From the NCBI RefSeq assembly GCF_007741495.1, contig NZ_CP036262.1, positions 2,976,001 through 3,040,000 of the forward strand: a stretch of DNA of 64,000 nucleotides. The letters run 5' to 3'. The translations under genes and the position numbers were made by a program. Positions within the stretch are counted from its first letter, which is position 1, and every line of letters begins with the position of its first letter. This stretch comes from Roseimaritima multifibrata. GTDB taxonomy: Bacteria > Planctomycetota > Planctomycetia > Pirellulales > Pirellulaceae. Positions 24,719 to 32,914 of the stretch are shown piece by piece. Under the pieces are notes generated by a model. It saw only the letters and a program-made list of their open reading frames with translations. It was not told the origin of the DNA and searched no databases.

Positions 24719-25063
24719 CGGCCCAGCGTTCTCTTGCAACTTTCGTGATAGCCTAGGGCTCTTCCGTGATAGCGTAGGGCTGTTGCGCAGGCATTGATCA
24801 TTTTCGGTTTAGAGCAACCTGGCGCATCCATTCGCGAAATTGGCGTTATTAGCGGGCAATGTTGCACGCATGTTTTTGCCCGCGAATAACGCTAATCTGC
24901 GCGAATGATAGGGATCGTGATTCGCTGTCGACCTTGATGCTTGTTGTCGCTACTGCACGACGCGGTGTCGATTCTTGTTGATCGGCTCCGTTTTGCCCAG
25001 TATGTTAAGGGCATGCCATATCAATGCGACTGGCGAATTGTTCGATGTGCATTAAGTCCATCG
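24719..25063 (+). other. Body of cassette 17: no gene; contains a chromosomal repeat
   Basis: No supported gene. Bases 24813-24918 are a copy of the palindromic repeat that occurs four times behind polA (53560-54160): 'CGTTATTAGCGGGCAA' opposite 'TTGCCCGCGAATAACG'. A short direct repeat 'CGTGATAGC.TAGGGCT' lies at 24744-24783. Bases 24975-25090 resemble 25395-25510 of the next cassette. Confidence 0.65.
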
Positions 25064-25244
25064 CGAGAACAACGTGGTGCACTTGAGGACTGGCAAGCTC
25101 GGCTTGGTTAGCGGGTGTGAATCCCGCCTGGGGAAATGCTAGCCTAAGCCAAACGGAACGCGGTCTGCTCGCCCGGAGCGGCGAGTCCGGCGGGAATTGA
25201 AATCAACGCGTTACGACACCATCCGGTTATGCCAAACGTTCTTC
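25064..25244 (+). repeat. attC: attC17, carrying a deleted intron remnant
   Basis: R'' CGAGAAC (25064), R' GTTCTTC (25238). Outer arms GTGGTG and CACCAT. The middle (about 25083-25174) is the first ~60 bp of the group II element ('GGACTGGCAAG', 'GCGGGTGTGAATCCCGCC') joined to its last ~40 bp ('CGGTCTGCTCGCCC'). Confidence 0.7.
25077..25174 (+). mobile_element. Remnant of the ORF-less group II element (copy 3)
   Basis: Compared with copies 1 and 2 the central ~780 bp, including domain V, are missing. The junction lies at the similar words GCTAGCC (5' side) and ACTAACC (3' side), so a deletion between short repeats is likely. The A of the presumed branch site CTACTC is G here. 'GGACTGGC' starts 16 bases after the AAC of R'', as in the complete copies. 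Confidence 0.62.
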
Positions 25245-25481
25245 GCTCTCACTTAGGCTGTTCCCGAGAGTCATCTACTTTTGATCTTCCTGCCCCCATT
25301 TTCCTGCTATTTGCTCGGCAGGAGTTGGCAAGAAGATGGGGGCAAGAAAATTCCAATCGTGTTTGAATTGTGGAATGAGTGCTGCGCGGTCGATTGTTGC
25401 TCGGCCTCTCTTCCACCAGTATGTTAAGGTCTGCGGATCCAGGCCGACTGGCGAATGGTTCGATGTGCATTACGTCCATGA
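25245..25481 (+). other. Body of cassette 18: no convincing gene
   Basis: A 63-codon frame from ATG 25336 reads into attC18 and has no known domain. Bases 25282-25350 hold the mirrored words TGCCCCCATTTTC and GATGGGGGCAAGAAAAT, an inverted repeat. Confidence 0.45.
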
Positions 25482-25571
25482 TAAGAACCACGTGGTGGAT
25501 GCGAGCGGCGGTAACGCTTTTTCGTGACCTCTGAATTCTCGGTCGCCGCCATGTGACGACCAACGTTACCC
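25482..25571 (+). repeat. attC: attC18
   Basis: R'' TAAGAAC (25482), R' GTTACCC (25565). Arms GTGGATGCGAGCGGCGG and TCGCCGCCATGTG. Confidence 0.85.
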
Positions 25572-25701
25572 GGACATCAGGAAGCTCGGGTGCAATGCGA
25601 AGCGGTTTTCCTGTTCTTTGCGGCAATTGGCTGATCAGAACCTGTTAACGCTGCACCGAGAGTAGGACTACTGTTTCAATAATTCCAGAGAGGGATCGGA
25701 A

Positions 25702-26229
25702 ATGCTGTTCCAAAAAAAACGTATCTTGATAGCGTGTGCCGTTGCCGTGATTTGGGGAGGCTGGGCGGTATGGGCTAATGTTCCTCACTTTTATGATATT
25801 CAAGTGGCGCGAGCCAAACTTGCCTCGGTTATGCCCAATGCAACGCTTGAACCTGCTAGCGCGGGATTTCCTTTTGCATACATGCGTTACGAATACTCTC
25901 AAAACGGAGCCCTTCTTCCGTACGATTTTGCGCCGTCAGCGGCGTTGCCAAATATTTTGTTTTGCCTAACCGGAATCACGGGCGCGTTGCTACTCGTGTT
26001 TCGGATTCGTCGGTTGTCGATCGGTCTTGTAGGGCTGTTTTGCGTGGTGGGTGCTCCTGCCGTTTTACTCTACGTTTTGTTAAACGGGCCTCATTCAGAT
26101 GTTGTTAGTTATCTCTATCTGACACCGGTTGCTTTGCTGCTCGCTTGTCTGGCCACCGACGGGTGGCGTACGGAAGCTGGCAGGACCACGGAACCTACCG
26201 AAGTTCCGGTGGCTGGCCCCGTTTGTTAA
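25702..26229 (+). CDS. Cassette 19: unknown membrane protein
   Basis: A 175-residue protein from ATG 25702 with AGAGGGA at 25689-25695. It has an N-terminal membrane helix ('ILIACAVAVIWGGWAVWA'), an exported segment with 'YDIQVARAKLASVMP', and three further helices ('NILFCLTGITGALLLVF', 'SIGLVGLFCVVGAPAVLLYV', 'LYLTPVALLLACLA'). No family recognised. Confidence 0.65.
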   Translation: MLFQKKRILIACAVAVIWGGWAVWANVPHFYDIQVARAKLASVMPNATLEPASAGFPFAYMRYEYSQNGALLPYDFAPSAALPNILFCLTGITGALLLVFRIRRLSIGLVGLFCVVGAPAVLLYVLLNGPHSDVVSYLYLTPVALLLACLATDGWRTEAGRTTEPTEVPVAGPVC

Positions 26230-26241
26230 CTTGATCCGTCG

Positions 26242-26348
26242 CGTGAACACGGTCTCGAAGCACGCGCGAAACCATCGGATGCATTCGAGCATGCTGTTTG
26301 GTTATGGTAATGTTGTCTGCGCGTGCCTTCTGATTCGTAACGTTCGGT
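26242..26348 (+). repeat. attC: attC19
   Basis: R'' CGTGAAC (26242), R' GTTCGGT (26342). Arms GAAGCACGCGCG and GCGCGTGCCTTC; spacer longer than in the other sites. Confidence 0.75.
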
Positions 26349-26367
26349 TGAATTGGAGACTGCAGTG

Positions 26368-26850
26368 ATGTGCCAACCATTTGTGTTTATCGTCGCACTG
26401 TTTATTTGCGTAGCAGCATTTGCGGATGATACGTTTACCTCTCCCCAAACGATCGTAAGCGCGGAGATCACTCCGGTTCCCAATCGTGACGGCTTGATCT
26501 TTACGGGAGCACAGCTCTCTTTTAGCACGGTGCATTCCCCTTACCATGTCGAGTCTCAACGGGGGCGACCTGACTTGGCGAATCGGATCCAAGACGTCAC
26601 GATCCTCGAGTCGAAGATTGTACGTTTCGGCGTAAATCAACTGAAATTTTGTTCTGTTGCTGGTACGGAACTTGAGATCGAGGAAGTCAAGACGCGTCTG
26701 AAGGAGAATCCGCTGGCCTTGTTGCTGCCATTCGGCGCTTCCATTCATCCGCAATTAGTTGCTGCGTTGGATCCCAAGACCATCGTTGTGATTCGTGCTG
26801 ATCGTAAGGCCAATCCGCAACGCCTTGTACCTCGGCCCGGCAACGAATAA
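26368..26850 (+). CDS. Cassette 20: unknown exported protein
   Basis: A 160-residue protein from ATG 26368; GGAG at 26355-26358 is nine bases upstream. Residues 1-20 form a signal peptide ('MCQPFVFIVALFICVAAFA', cleavage before 'DDTF'). The mature domain is soluble with 'GAQLSFSTVHSPYHVES' and 'PLALLLPFGASIHPQLV'; no family recognised. It is the last recognisable cassette gene. Confidence 0.65.
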   Translation: MCQPFVFIVALFICVAAFADDTFTSPQTIVSAEITPVPNRDGLIFTGAQLSFSTVHSPYHVESQRGRPDLANRIQDVTILESKIVRFGVNQLKFCSVAGTELEIEEVKTRLKENPLALLLPFGASIHPQLVAALDPKTIVVIRADRKANPQRLVPRPGNE

Positions 26851-27289
26851 GCATGAATTGCATTGGGGGGTGGGGGCTCGTTTTTCCGGCGGTTCCGGAC
26901 AACTGTCTGATGCTAGTGAGCTTGGGCGCTGTGGTAACGAAATGTTAGGCTTCGCTTTCATCGTGAAATTTTGGTTTCACCCGTCGCATTTTTTGCGATC
27001 GATTCGGCCTTTTGGGTACAGAATCATCCTTGTCTGTCGCCCGCTGGGCTTTTTATTTTTGCGATACCCGCTCCGGCGGCTTACGCCGCCGGCAAGTATT
27101 TGCCGCCCTCTGGGCTAGACAATAAGTCAACACAAGCCGCTTTGAAGCAGGCTAAATTACTGCTGATCCGGCCGGACGGCTCGCGCCGTTCCGCTAGGAA
27201 GACAGGCCGGACGGCTTGCGCCGTTCCGCTAAGAAGATAGGCCGGACGGCTTACGCCGCTGGAGAAGAACGGCGATCGGTGAGTATTTT
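26851..27289. other. End of the array and repeat-rich spacer
   Basis: A possible last recombination box, GTTAGGC, lies at 26944, but no clear R'' or arms precede it. Bases 27030-27117 are a repeat ('TGTCGCCCGCTGGGCTTTTT' ... 'GCCGCCGGCAAGTATTTGCC') that recurs at 42215-42301. Three tandem 35-bp units start at 27170, 27205 and 27240 ('GGCCGGACGGCTYGCGCCG'). Confidence 0.65.
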
Positions 27290-27724
27290 TCACTTTCTGA
27301 TTGCGGTGCCTTGCCAGAAACGTTGGATCCGCGGGACTTCCCGTGGCAGGGACTCAGGGCGATCGAGCAATAGAAGGCCCCATTCCGATAATTGGATTCG
27401 CGTCGAGTTCGGGAACCGCGGATCAATTGCCACTAGGTGCAGCAAATTTGCTGGGGGCGCGTTTTGGACGATTGATTGAAGGATTCTTAATTGGGATTGC
27501 AGATCGGCCGGCGATTCCAGAGACCAAAGGGTGACGGCTGGGGATTGGTGTCGCAGACGGGCGGCAACCTGAAATGCGGGTAGCGAGTAAATGATCAGTT
27601 CATCTTCGGGCTCTGCCAAGGTTGCTGCCGCGAACCGACGTACCTGGGTCAGCCAGCGGTTCGATGCGGACGGATGATGATCCGTGTCTTGTTCCGACTG
27701 TGCGACAAACCAATGGCACTTCAT
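27290..27724 (-). CDS. Conserved-looking protein of unknown function, paired with a Fis-type regulator
   Basis: A 144-residue cytoplasmic protein without recognised motifs. It contains 'EDELIIYSLPAFQVAARLRH' and 'LHLVAIDPRFPNSTRIQLSE', which suggests an alternating beta/alpha fold. Its ATG overlaps the stop of the upstream regulator (ATGA), so it is translated from the same mRNA and probably works with that regulator. Confidence 0.6.
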   Translation of the reverse strand: MKCHWFVAQSEQDTDHHPSASNRWLTQVRRFAAATLAEPEDELIIYSLPAFQVAARLRHQSPAVTLWSLESPADLQSQLRILQSIVQNAPPANLLHLVAIDPRFPNSTRIQLSEWGLLLLDRPESLPREVPRIQRFWQGTAIRK

Positions 27725-29172
27725 GATTCCGGAGCCTCTTCGAATTCTTGAAGACGCCGGAGCAAACGCCCGCGGCTGATTCCAAGATTTCTGGCGGCCT
27801 CGGCGCGATTCCCGTCGGCTTGATCGATCGCCTTGAGGATCAGTTGCCGCTCCATTTTCTGCAGGCTTTCGTCCAGGTGCAGAAGCCGTGATTGTGGGTT
27901 GGACGGATCGGGCGGGCGGTAGCTGCGGATCGCAAGCGGGAGGTGTTCTAGAAGGATCGCCGGACCTTGGCAGTTTCGAATCGCGTGCCGAACGGTTTCC
28001 TCAAGTTCTTGGAAGTTTCTGGGCCAGGGATAGATCAGGATCGCCTCCATCGCTTCCCGATTGAATCGTTCGGCTCGGCCTTCTCCTTGCGATCGCCTGC
28101 GCTGCAGGATGGCCGTTGCGATCAGTGGCAGGTCTGCAGCTCGGTCGGCTAGCGATTCGACTTCGATTTGAAAGACGCCCAGCTTTGCTGCCAAAGATGG
28201 GGTCAGCTGGTTTTCTGCTTGCAGCTGTGGAAAAGATTTCCGGCTAAGGGCCGCAATGAATAGTCGCTCGGCAAATAGATCGCATATCTGATCGAACCGC
28301 GACTGAGCCACCAAGGGCATTTGTTCTAGATCCCTCAGTACGACGGTAGCGACCGACGAGGGGGATTCTCTCAGGCGATCGGTCATCGGAGCGAGTGTCG
28401 CTTCTAGCAGCTCCGCATCCATCAACCCGCCGTCAACGACGATTAAGGGGCTGTCCAGGTCGGCGCGGCGTTGAACATCCGAATCTGGTTTGGAATGGTT
28501 GCCAAGCTTTTGCAGCCGATGTTGCCGGATCGCACGCACCATCGATTCGCTTCCGCATCCGGAAGGACCGACAAACAGCAGGTGTTCGTAAGATGCACTG
28601 GCCAGCAGCAGTTGTCGCTGCAGCCGTCCGGCACTGGGGGAAGTCCCGAGTGTGATCGGTAGCTGGGAGAATGGCGGCAATTTTTGTCGCCACGTTTTTA
28701 GTTCGTTTTCCAGCTGGATGGCAAGCTGTTGATCGGCTTGCTGAGAACCGGGGAGCGGGTGTCCGGCAATCGCCAGAACTTGGGTGGCATGTTCATCGAG
28801 CGCGATAAACAAGACGTCCTGAGCTGGTCGTTTTTGACCTTTGGAAATGGGGGTCACCCTGCTGTGAGCCTGACCATTTTCCAGTAACCCAAGCGGGGCC
28901 GCAAGCTGAGTCGCAAGGCCGCTGCGTTGGGTGGCAGAGAGTCCCGCTTCGGCAGTGGAAGGGGAAGGGGAAGGGGAAGGTATTTCGCCATCGTGCGACA
29001 GGGTTGTCGCACAGCCAAGCAGGTCTTCGGGATCGACGCCAAGCCAGGTTTGGCAGGCTGCCGAAAGATAAGCCAACCGGCCCTCCGCATCGATCAACCA
29101 AGTCGGTCGGTCGATACGGTCTAGCACCCGCGCCAGTGGGCGGATGCTTGTTCCTTTTTTTCGCTCAGACAT
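27721..29172 (-). CDS. Fis-family regulator with PAS-like and degenerate AAA+ domains
   Basis: A 483-residue protein with the layout of bacterial enhancer-binding proteins. Residues 15-70 resemble a PAS sensor ('DRPTWLIDAEGRLAYLSAAC'). A central AAA+ domain follows with Walker A 'FVGPSGCGSESMVRA' and the family-typical 'YPWPRNFQELEETVRHAI'. A C-terminal Fis-type helix-turn-helix closes it ('DGNRAEAARNLGISRGRLLR'). The sigma-54 contact loop GAFTGA is absent and Walker A and B are off-consensus ('VVLRDLEQMP' where DE is expected), so sigma-54 activation is doubtful. A Ser-Pro repeat (about residues 66-72) comes from a short DNA repeat. Confidence 0.75.
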   Translation of the reverse strand: MSERKKGTSIRPLARVLDRIDRPTWLIDAEGRLAYLSAACQTWLGVDPEDLLGCATTLSHDGEIPSPSPSPSTAEAGLSATQRSGLATQLAAPLGLLENGQAHSRVTPISKGQKRPAQDVLFIALDEHATQVLAIAGHPLPGSQQADQQLAIQLENELKTWRQKLPPFSQLPITLGTSPSAGRLQRQLLLASASYEHLLFVGPSGCGSESMVRAIRQHRLQKLGNHSKPDSDVQRRADLDSPLIVVDGGLMDAELLEATLAPMTDRLRESPSSVATVVLRDLEQMPLVAQSRFDQICDLFAERLFIAALSRKSFPQLQAENQLTPSLAAKLGVFQIEVESLADRAADLPLIATAILQRRRSQGEGRAERFNREAMEAILIYPWPRNFQELEETVRHAIRNCQGPAILLEHLPLAIRSYRPPDPSNPQSRLLHLDESLQKMERQLILKAIDQADGNRAEAARNLGISRGRLLRRLQEFEEAPES

Positions 29173-29193
29173 AGGGATCCCGTAGAACGGACC

Positions 29194-29520
29194 CTAAAAG
29201 ACGTCCGTGATAAAGTGCGATCCAAAGTGGTAACGTCGATTCGATGGGTACGCGTTGTGCCATTTTTTGTTGTAAACCGGAATCCGCATTTCTGCTGGAT
29301 AGCGATGATACATGCTATCACTGCTCTGGTAGTATTCTTGGCCGTAGAAATTCTGTGGATAGTATACGTACGGGTAGTGATAGAAGCGATTCCAGTCGCG
29401 AGAGCTGGCATCGCCACCCCACGAGCGGCCGTAGGCACGTTGGTCAGCATCGGCTTCGGCGGATAATCCCGCACCCAAGCCCACCAATATGGCCAGCATC
29501 AATAGTGTTCGACGGAACAT
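29194..29520 (-). CDS. Small secreted Tyr/His-rich protein
   Basis: A 108-residue protein with a signal peptide ('MFRRTLLMLAILVGLGAGLS', cleavage near 'AEADA'). The mature part is rich in Tyr, His and Asn ('RFYHYPYVYYPQNFYGQEYY'), a composition common among small exported planctomycete proteins, some of which are annotated as calmodulin-binding-like. No catalytic motif is visible. It ends 21 bp upstream of the Fis-type regulator gene on the same strand. Confidence 0.7.
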   Translation of the reverse strand: MFRRTLLMLAILVGLGAGLSAEADADQRAYGRSWGGDASSRDWNRFYHYPYVYYPQNFYGQEYYQSSDSMYHRYPAEMRIPVYNKKWHNAYPSNRRYHFGSHFITDVF

Positions 29521-29720
29521 GAGCGGATCCCCCTGAATCTGCTGAAAGAATTGTTCGATTTGCGATCGGCGTCAACATGCTTGATAGACGATGACATGCC
29601 GGTCTGATCGGATCTATCGGCAAATCAATCACAATCGGTCCAGCAAATACCAGCGGAAAAACGGGAACCCCCGCGAACGGTCGCTTGAAGCGACTGCAGA
29701 AACGGGACTCAGATACCGTT

Positions 29721-30947
29721 TCAGGCGGCGAAACGGACTTCCGCTGGATTGGACTGGATGCACTCATAACACGCTTCGCGAACGGCTCGTTCACGCGGGT
29801 CATCGAACAAACAGAATCCCATTTTGTTTGTCAGGTAGGCGTATCCCAAATCGATTGCAGGGTCGGCCATTCCAAAAGAACCGCCGGCGCCTGGGCATCC
29901 AAAAGCAGCGGGGGATCGTCCAAACTGCAAGCCTTCGCTGGGACGCGAGAAACCCATCGTGTAACGGGTGTCAAGCTTGAGGATCATGTCCTGTGGTCCG
30001 CCGATTGGTGAGATGGCTGGCGCGACCAGTTCTTGGAACGTGGTGTTCTGAAGTCCTAGCTCGGTGCCACCGCCTGCCAAGACGGAGTAAATTTTGGCGA
30101 CCGCCGCAGCGGTTCCGATCCCGTTGGCGGAAGGGATTTCAAGTTTTCGGAATTCAGGGTCTCCGAGAACCGCAGGGTTCTGAGCCTTCAGCACTCGGAT
30201 CGATTTTGCCACCAACGACCATGGCCAGGCTCCGGACAGAACCATCCTAGCCGGCAGCGATCGCAGGTGAGCAAGCAGTTCGGTCCGATGGAAACCTTCG
30301 ATGGTGCTAAGCCGGTTTGTGTCGACGTGCTCGGGGACGCCAATGTAGAATTCGACGCCCAGCGGAGTCGCGATTTCTTCTTCAAAGAATTGTCCTAGGC
30401 TACGTCCCTGTGGGTCGGTTCGCCGTAGCAATTCGTTCTGGTACCAGCCGAGAGTGAGTGTGTGGTAACCATGTCGTAATCCTGGCTGCCAGAGAGGGGC
30501 TTGCTTGGCGAGGATTTTTGCCAATCCGTCCAGGTCGGCGATTTGATCGGTTTCCAAACGACGGTTGGTCGCGACCAATCCGGCTTGATGTGACAGCAGC
30601 TGACGGACGGTGATCCCTCGCTTACCGGCTTGGGCAAATTCGGGCCAGTATTCCGCTACCGGGGCATCCAGTTCGAAATAGTTTCGGCTGTGGGCGATCG
30701 CCATCGCAGCGGCGGCCATTCCCTTGGTTACCGAAAACGATAGGGAAAGGGTGTCGTCGGTCCATGGGGTCTGTTGACGCTGGCAACGGTAGCCGCCTGT
30801 CAGGTCAATCACTTTTTCGCCACGGTGAAAAATCGTGCAGGCAGCGCCGACCTCACCACGTTCGATAAAGTTGCGTTCAAATTCCTCTTTCACCCGCTCG
30901 AAACCGGGGGCAACGTAACCAGCAACAAAGTTCGGCGACATGTCCAT
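29721..30947 (-). CDS. Serine hydrolase of the beta-lactamase/EstB family
   Basis: A class C beta-lactamase-fold hydrolase. It has the nucleophile motif SxxK in 'LSFSVTKGMAAAAMA', the YxN-type motif in 'GWYQNELLRR', and a C-terminal 'GAGGSFGMADPAIDLGYAYL' typical of EstB-like esterases. Known relatives hydrolyse esters or D-amino-acid amides; the substrate here is unknown. ATG 30947 (409 residues) is preferred; the frame is open to a GTG at 31013 but the extra residues are not family-like. No signal peptide is evident, suggesting a cytoplasmic enzyme. Confidence 0.82.
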   Translation of the reverse strand: MDMSPNFVAGYVAPGFERVKEEFERNFIERGEVGAACTIFHRGEKVIDLTGGYRCQRQQTPWTDDTLSLSFSVTKGMAAAAMAIAHSRNYFELDAPVAEYWPEFAQAGKRGITVRQLLSHQAGLVATNRRLETDQIADLDGLAKILAKQAPLWQPGLRHGYHTLTLGWYQNELLRRTDPQGRSLGQFFEEEIATPLGVEFYIGVPEHVDTNRLSTIEGFHRTELLAHLRSLPARMVLSGAWPWSLVAKSIRVLKAQNPAVLGDPEFRKLEIPSANGIGTAAAVAKIYSVLAGGGTELGLQNTTFQELVAPAISPIGGPQDMILKLDTRYTMGFSRPSEGLQFGRSPAAFGCPGAGGSFGMADPAIDLGYAYLTNKMGFCLFDDPRERAVREACYECIQSNPAEVRFAA

Positions 30948-31077
30948 GCGAGACTGCCCAGAGATACTAGATTGCCGAGAGATGGAAGTGCGGTGGAAGA
31001 ATACCTTGTGCACGGTGCCGGCCTTCTGGATTAGAGGTTTTTGGCGATGCTACGAAGAGGCCTTCAAAATCGCAAGT

Positions 31078-32274
31078 TCAATTTTTGCGGTCTCCATGCG
31101 ACGCCGAGTAGAGGACTTCCTCATAGCGATCGACCATCGCTGGCCAGCCGTAGCGTTTTACAACGTTTCGAGCGGCATTCCCCAGTTCCTGACGTTTGTC
31201 GGGAGCCTTCATTAATTGTGCGAGACCTTCGGAAAATGTCTCGGCGTTGACCAGCATGCCATCCACTCCATCCTGGATGATTTCACGCGGTCCGGTGGGG
31301 CAATCGATAGCAATCGCGGGGAGCCCCGCGGACATCGCCTCTAGCAATGCCGACGGAAACCCTTCGTAGCGACTTGGCAATGCAAAAACGTCCGCTTGTT
31401 GGTAAAGCGGTTCGATGGGGCGTTGCCATCCAGGCATCCGGATGCGGTGGCGATGGGGGCTGTCTGAATAAAGGTTTTCTAGTTCGATTCGATCAGGCCC
31501 TTCTCCGGCGATGACCAAGTCCCATTCTGGATTCGATTCCGCATGTTGCAGAAAGGCTTTGATTAAACGGTCGAATCCTTTTTGATCGACCAAGCGTCCG
31601 ACGCCAAGGATCGTTCGTCGCTTTGTCGATCCGGGGGGTGTGGAAGTTTCCCCAGGGCTGGATTCTTTACTGACGGCGGGGATAGCGTCGATCGCCGAAG
31701 GGATGACTTCGATAGGGTGCCGGTTCCAGGATTGCATGCTTTCGGCATTGCGTTCGGTTAGGGCGATTAGTCTTGCCGCCGAGCGATAGCTCCAGCGGCG
31801 CATGGTTTCCCAAACCGTCCCTAATTTTTGTTCTTTGGGATCGTTCCGTTCGGCGGCGACCACCGGGATCGATAGCGGTTTGGCGGCGATCAGCGTCAGG
31901 ATGTTCATGCGATCGCAAAAACTGAGCACGACATCGGGTTGCTGTGCTGCGATTGCACTGCGGAGGGCCGTGATTCGTCGCCGTGTATTGCGGATGGCAT
32001 CAAGGGGCGAGGTGCTGACCCGCATCAGCCGGAGGCAATTCCGTTCGACTCGGGGGTCGACAAGGTGCCGATCCGCAGACCCATCATCCAGAGTCAGTAG
32101 GCAAACTTGGTGGTTTCGGTCCGCCAGGTGGCCCGTTAAACCCGCCATAACCCGTTCTGCCCCCCCGCCAGCCAAGGAGTGGATCGTGCAACAGATCTTG
32201 AGAGGACCGTTATAATCGTTACGATCGGTATCAGAACCTACCGATTTGTGGTGCGGCAACGATTGAATGGGCAT
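31078..32274 (-). CDS. Glycosyltransferase family 4
   Basis: A 398-residue GT-B glycosyltransferase. The N-terminal domain has the glycine-rich acceptor loop 'HSLAGGGAERVMAGL'. The C-terminal domain has 'ILGVGRLVDQKGFDRLIKAF', 'LVIAGEGPDR', and the nucleotide-sugar motif 'SRYEGFPSALLEAMSAGLP' with the paired Glu residues. It probably adds a sugar to a lipid or polysaccharide during envelope or exopolysaccharide synthesis. No other glycan genes adjoin it. The upstream gene at 32380 is divergent. Confidence 0.88.
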   Translation of the reverse strand: MPIQSLPHHKSVGSDTDRNDYNGPLKICCTIHSLAGGGAERVMAGLTGHLADRNHQVCLLTLDDGSADRHLVDPRVERNCLRLMRVSTSPLDAIRNTRRRITALRSAIAAQQPDVVLSFCDRMNILTLIAAKPLSIPVVAAERNDPKEQKLGTVWETMRRWSYRSAARLIALTERNAESMQSWNRHPIEVIPSAIDAIPAVSKESSPGETSTPPGSTKRRTILGVGRLVDQKGFDRLIKAFLQHAESNPEWDLVIAGEGPDRIELENLYSDSPHRHRIRMPGWQRPIEPLYQQADVFALPSRYEGFPSALLEAMSAGLPAIAIDCPTGPREIIQDGVDGMLVNAETFSEGLAQLMKAPDKRQELGNAARNVVKRYGWPAMVDRYEEVLYSASHGDRKN

Positions 32275-32379
32275 TGGAACGAGACTAGGGTAAAAATTGT
32301 CCGCGAAATTTTGACAATCGCGAAAACGTTAAAACGTCTATTGTAACTCCCCGCTCCCGCCTCCTGCGAGATCAACATC

Positions 32380-32832
32380 ATGAAGTCGCTTTGCATGACC
32401 GCTCTATTTGCCTTGGCTGCCACCGCGGTGTGCGGTTCGTCCGCCGAAGCTGGTAGTCCCGCGCCGTATTCGTATGGCAACCTGGGTTTCTTTAACCCGT
32501 ACACGTTCCCTTCCAATGGAAATGTTCGCACTCCGCCGTACTTTTCGGTACATCCGCCCGTTTATTATTCCACGCGGCATGCTCGTCCTTATGGGATGAG
32601 CCCTTTCGCTGCACCGCCAATGGTGATGCCAGCAGAAAATTATCGTGGTCGCCAGGATGCGCAGTTCACTCCGCGTTCCTTGCCAAACCCATTCTGCACC
32701 GTTTCGCCTGTCGTCGAGCCTGTCGAGGATTCGGAAGTGATTCCAGTGAACGCGGTCGATCATCCGGACTTCGTCATCGGCGACATTCAATCGAACCCGT
32801 TTGCCGGCACTCAACGCGTTGCAGGTCGGTAG
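32380..32832 (+). CDS. Small secreted planctomycete-type protein
   Basis: A 150-residue protein with a signal peptide ('MKSLCMTALFALAATAVCGS', cleavage after 'SAEA'). The mature part includes 'RTPPYFSVHPPVYYS' and 'ARPYGMSPFA', a Pro/Tyr-rich pattern known from exported proteins of Pirellulaceae whose role is undetermined. It ends 80 bp before the 8-bp microsatellite. Confidence 0.75.
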   Translation: MKSLCMTALFALAATAVCGSSAEAGSPAPYSYGNLGFFNPYTFPSNGNVRTPPYFSVHPPVYYSTRHARPYGMSPFAAPPMVMPAENYRGRQDAQFTPRSLPNPFCTVSPVVEPVEDSEVIPVNAVDHPDFVIGDIQSNPFAGTQRVAGR

Positions 32833-32914
32833 GTTTTCACGGCTGTTTGGACGCTAGCTTGCGGTTGCCGGGAAGGGTTTTTGGGAACTGGAACTGGGGC
32901 TAGCTGTTTGGCTG

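Larger units (their letters stand above)
7469..26950. mobile_element. Chromosomal integron: intI, attI and about 20 gene cassettes
   Basis: A minus-strand IntI-type integrase is followed by an array in which nearly all genes lie on the opposite strand and each is followed by an 85-105 bp imperfect palindrome. The palindromes share a 5' box ending AAC (GGGTAAC, GCAGAAC, GCATAAC) and a 3' box starting GTT (GTTACCC, GTTCTGC, GTTATCG), the R'' and R' boxes of attC sites. Cassette starts, read at the GTT, are 9186, 10741, 12296, 12678, 13203, 13753, 16339, 16931, 17812, 19194, 19693, 20411, 21013, 21628, 23122, 23972, 24712, 25238, 25565 and 26342. The far end near 26944 is uncertain. Array architecture is seen directly; activity is not. 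Confidence 0.88.

Noticed and set aside
26838-26950. A twentieth attC at the array end
   Set aside because: GTTAGGC is a good R' box, but no convincing R'' or L arms pair with it, so it is left as a possibility only.
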